Part shown: positions 14,228 through 15,425 of the stretch, piece by piece | How positions within the stretch are numbered: the first letter of the stretch is position 1 | Layout of the letters: the number at the start of each line of letters is the position of its first letter | Source of the DNA: an uncultured Corynebacterium sp. | GTDB taxonomy: Bacteria > Actinomycetota > Actinomycetes > Mycobacteriales > Mycobacteriaceae | Direction: 5' to 3' | Assembly (NCBI GenBank): GCA_915275065.1 | Contig: CAJZGD010000026.1 | Location: forward strand, 1-15,425 | Length of the DNA stretch: 15,425 bases | Notes under the pieces: generated by a model | What the model was told of the DNA's origin: nothing | Databases searched by the model: none | The model's input: the letters and a program-made list of their open reading frames with translations, nothing else | Translations under genes and position numbers: made by a program

Positions 14228-15136
14228 ATGAGCATTATCGTTGTTGGCTCAATCAACGCCGACCTGGCGGTACAGGTCCATCGTCACCCCAAACCTGGTG
14301 AAACACTTATGGGCAGCGGGGGTACGATTACCCCCGGGGGTAAGGGCGCAAATCAGGCAGTAGCGGCAGCGCTACAAGGCGCATCGGTGCGCTTTGTTGG
14401 CGCTGTCGGCAATGATGCCTATGCCACCCCGGCGTTACGATGCCTCACCAAGTCCGGGGTCGACCTCACCGGTATCACCCACGTTAATGACACCACTGGT
14501 CTGGCCATTATCGCAATCTCGGCTGATGGCGAAAACAGCATCATCGTGATACCGGGCGCAAATGCCTGGGTCGATGCGGAAGCCGTCAACCAGTATGTCG
14601 CCGATATCGCTGCCGCCGACATTGTACTGCTTCAGGGCGAAATTCCCGCCGAAGGTTTCCAGGCCGCAGTGAATGCCGCCACTCACCGTGTGGTGATCAA
14701 TCTTGCCCCGGTCGTCCCTGTGGACCGTGATGCTCTGCTCCAAGCGGACCCCCTCATGGCTAATGAACACGAAGCCGCCCTGGTGCTGCAACAATTAGGC
14801 TATGACGTAACCGAAGAAGACAGCAATAATCCAGAGAAACTGGCCGCAGACCTATTGGCCGCCGGTTTCCCCTCCGTGGTGCTCACCCTGGGAGCTGCCG
14901 GAGCGCTCGTGGCCACCCCGGAGGGCAGCAAACTCGTGCCCTCCCCAAAGGTGACTGCGGTCGATACCACTGGTGCCGGCGACGCATTCGCAGGTGCCTT
15001 GGTGGCACGACTGGATGCTGGGGATTCACTCCTGGACGCCGCCCATCATGCGGTGCGGGTGGCCGCTTATGCTGTCACTGGTCGGGGTGCCCAAGACTCC
15101 TACCCCAAGAAGGACGACCAACTGCCAGAAGTGTAA
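14228..15136 (+). CDS. rbsK: RbsK, ribokinase (PfkB family)
   Basis: Ribokinase phosphorylates ribose at O5 with ATP to give ribose 5-phosphate for the pentose phosphate pathway and nucleotide synthesis. The 302-residue product is close to the usual length. It begins IIVVGSINADLAVQV, has the substrate-binding GGKGANQAVAAALQG (37-51, PfkB signature 1) and the anion-hole/ATP motif DTTGAGDAFAGALV (246-259, signature 2) with the catalytic base Asp252. The start ATG at 14228 has GAGGAG (14217-14222) at 5 bases spacing. It is the last gene of the ribose cluster, 18 bp after rbsD, and a hairpin follows. Substrate assignment to ribose rests on both sequence and context. Confidence 0.94.
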   Translation: MSIIVVGSINADLAVQVHRHPKPGETLMGSGGTITPGGKGANQAVAAALQGASVRFVGAVGNDAYATPALRCLTKSGVDLTGITHVNDTTGLAIIAISADGENSIIVIPGANAWVDAEAVNQYVADIAAADIVLLQGEIPAEGFQAAVNAATHRVVINLAPVVPVDRDALLQADPLMANEHEAALVLQQLGYDVTEEDSNNPEKLAADLLAAGFPSVVLTLGAAGALVATPEGSKLVPSPKVTAVDTTGAGDAFAGALVARLDAGDSLLDAAHHAVRVAAYAVTGRGAQDSYPKKDDQLPEV

Positions 15137-15229
15137 GGCGATAAGAACACATCGATAATAACCGGGGACAGGGCGTGTCGACGTGAGTTGATGCCAATCG
15201 GGCCGTGTCCTCAGTAACTCCCTCATTGC

Positions 15230-15275
15230 TAGCTTGACGCCGATAATATCGTCGTCAAGCTACATTATTATAAAC
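15230..15275 (+). terminator. Hairpin terminator between rbsK and maf
   Basis: TAGCTTGACG (15230-15239) and CGTCAAGCTA (15253-15262) pair perfectly. Inside, after one mismatch, CGAT (15241-15244) and ATCG (15248-15251) pair around AAT. The stem is followed by ATTATTATAAA, which is rich in T and A without a pure T-run. Upstream, GGACA (15166-15170) and TGTCC (15206-15210) could form an additional weak hairpin. It most likely closes the ribose cluster before the maf promoter. Confidence 0.65.
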
Positions 15276-15285
15276 CGAAACCCGC

Positions 15286-15291
15286 TACAGT
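15286..15291 (+). promoter_or_regulatory. Candidate maf -10 element, leaderless
   Basis: TACAGT fits the TANANT pattern and lies 6 bases before the ATG at 15298. If transcription starts at the usual distance, the in-frame ATG at 15292 falls outside the transcript and the maf start is 15298. No clear -35 is visible. Confidence 0.4.
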
Positions 15292-15297
15292 ATGGGC

Positions 15298-15425
15298 ATG
15301 CGTATTATTCTTGCCTCTGGATCCGCATCGCGAAAATCTATTCTGGAATCTGCCGGGATAACACCTGTGCTTCACCCCGCCGACGTGGATGAAGACGCTA
15401 TCATCGCTACCCTCACCGCGGCGGG
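15298..15425 (+). CDS. maf: Maf-family nucleotide pyrophosphatase (5' part only)
   Basis: Only the first 42 codons are in the window. They begin MRIILASGSASRKSILESAG and continue to HPADVDED, which are the N-terminal phosphate-binding ASxSxxRxxxL motif and the following VDE motif of the Maf family. Characterised members hydrolyse canonical or modified nucleoside triphosphates to monophosphates and may limit incorporation of modified nucleotides or affect division. In C. glutamicum maf directly follows accE as I recall, so its position here after the ribose cluster supports insertion of that cluster. An ATG at 15292 would add two residues. Confidence 0.88.
   Translation, partial: MRIILASGSASRKSILESAGITPVLHPADVDEDAIIATLTAA

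Noticed and set aside
1..15425. CRISPR array, prophage, insertion sequence, toxin-antitoxin or other defence system
   Set aside because: No regularly spaced repeats, transposase, integrase, attachment-site pair or toxin-like gene pair is present; the genes are housekeeping and ribose metabolism.

Overview
The window looks like a chromosomal contig of a Corynebacterium species or close relative. The best evidence is the block birA, accD1 (dtsR1), accD2 (dtsR2), accE, maf, with purK and purE on the far side of birA. To my knowledge this is the arrangement known from C. glutamicum. The tandem acyl-CoA carboxylase beta subunits and the tiny AccE subunit are typical of mycolate-making actinobacteria. 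Several starts with a -10 hexamer directly upstream and no Shine-Dalgarno also fit that genus. I cannot name the species.

Left part (1-3631, all minus strand). Bases 1-38 are not genomic: they match the Illumina paired-end adapter, so the window begins at a contig end. The adapter truncates purE. Moving rightwards come purK, a two-helix membrane protein with a bacterial PH domain, and birA (biotin protein ligase). PurK and PurE act in succession to make CAIR in purine synthesis.

Middle part (3632-8340, plus strand). accD1, accD2 and accE encode two carboxyltransferase subunits of 546 residues each and the small epsilon subunit. They supply malonyl-CoA and carboxylated long-chain acyl-CoA for fatty acid and mycolic acid synthesis. 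BirA biotinylates the partner subunit (AccBC, not in this window), so birA and the acc genes belong together functionally. The 676-bp accD1-accD2 gap is unusually rich in palindromes. A perfect 30-bp palindrome followed by T-rich DNA closes the group.

Right part (8341-15425, plus strand). A complete ribose uptake and catabolism cluster, rbsR-rbsA-rbsC-rbsB-rbsD-rbsK, lies between accE and maf. RbsR has a clear LacI-type operator upstream of its own gene. A strong intrinsic terminator separates rbsR from rbsACB, and a hairpin separates rbsB from rbsDK. RbsACB imports ribose, RbsD interconverts its ring forms, and RbsK phosphorylates it to ribose 5-phosphate, the precursor of the purine pathway at the other end. 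A hairpin ends the cluster and the first 42 codons of maf close the window.

I see no prophage, insertion sequence, CRISPR array, tRNA, rRNA or defence system, and no convincing undescribed multi-gene system. The points most worth following are the adapter, the palindromes between accD1 and accD2, the candidate operator around the accD2 promoter, the location and transcriptional layout of the rbs cluster, and the run of apparently leaderless starts.
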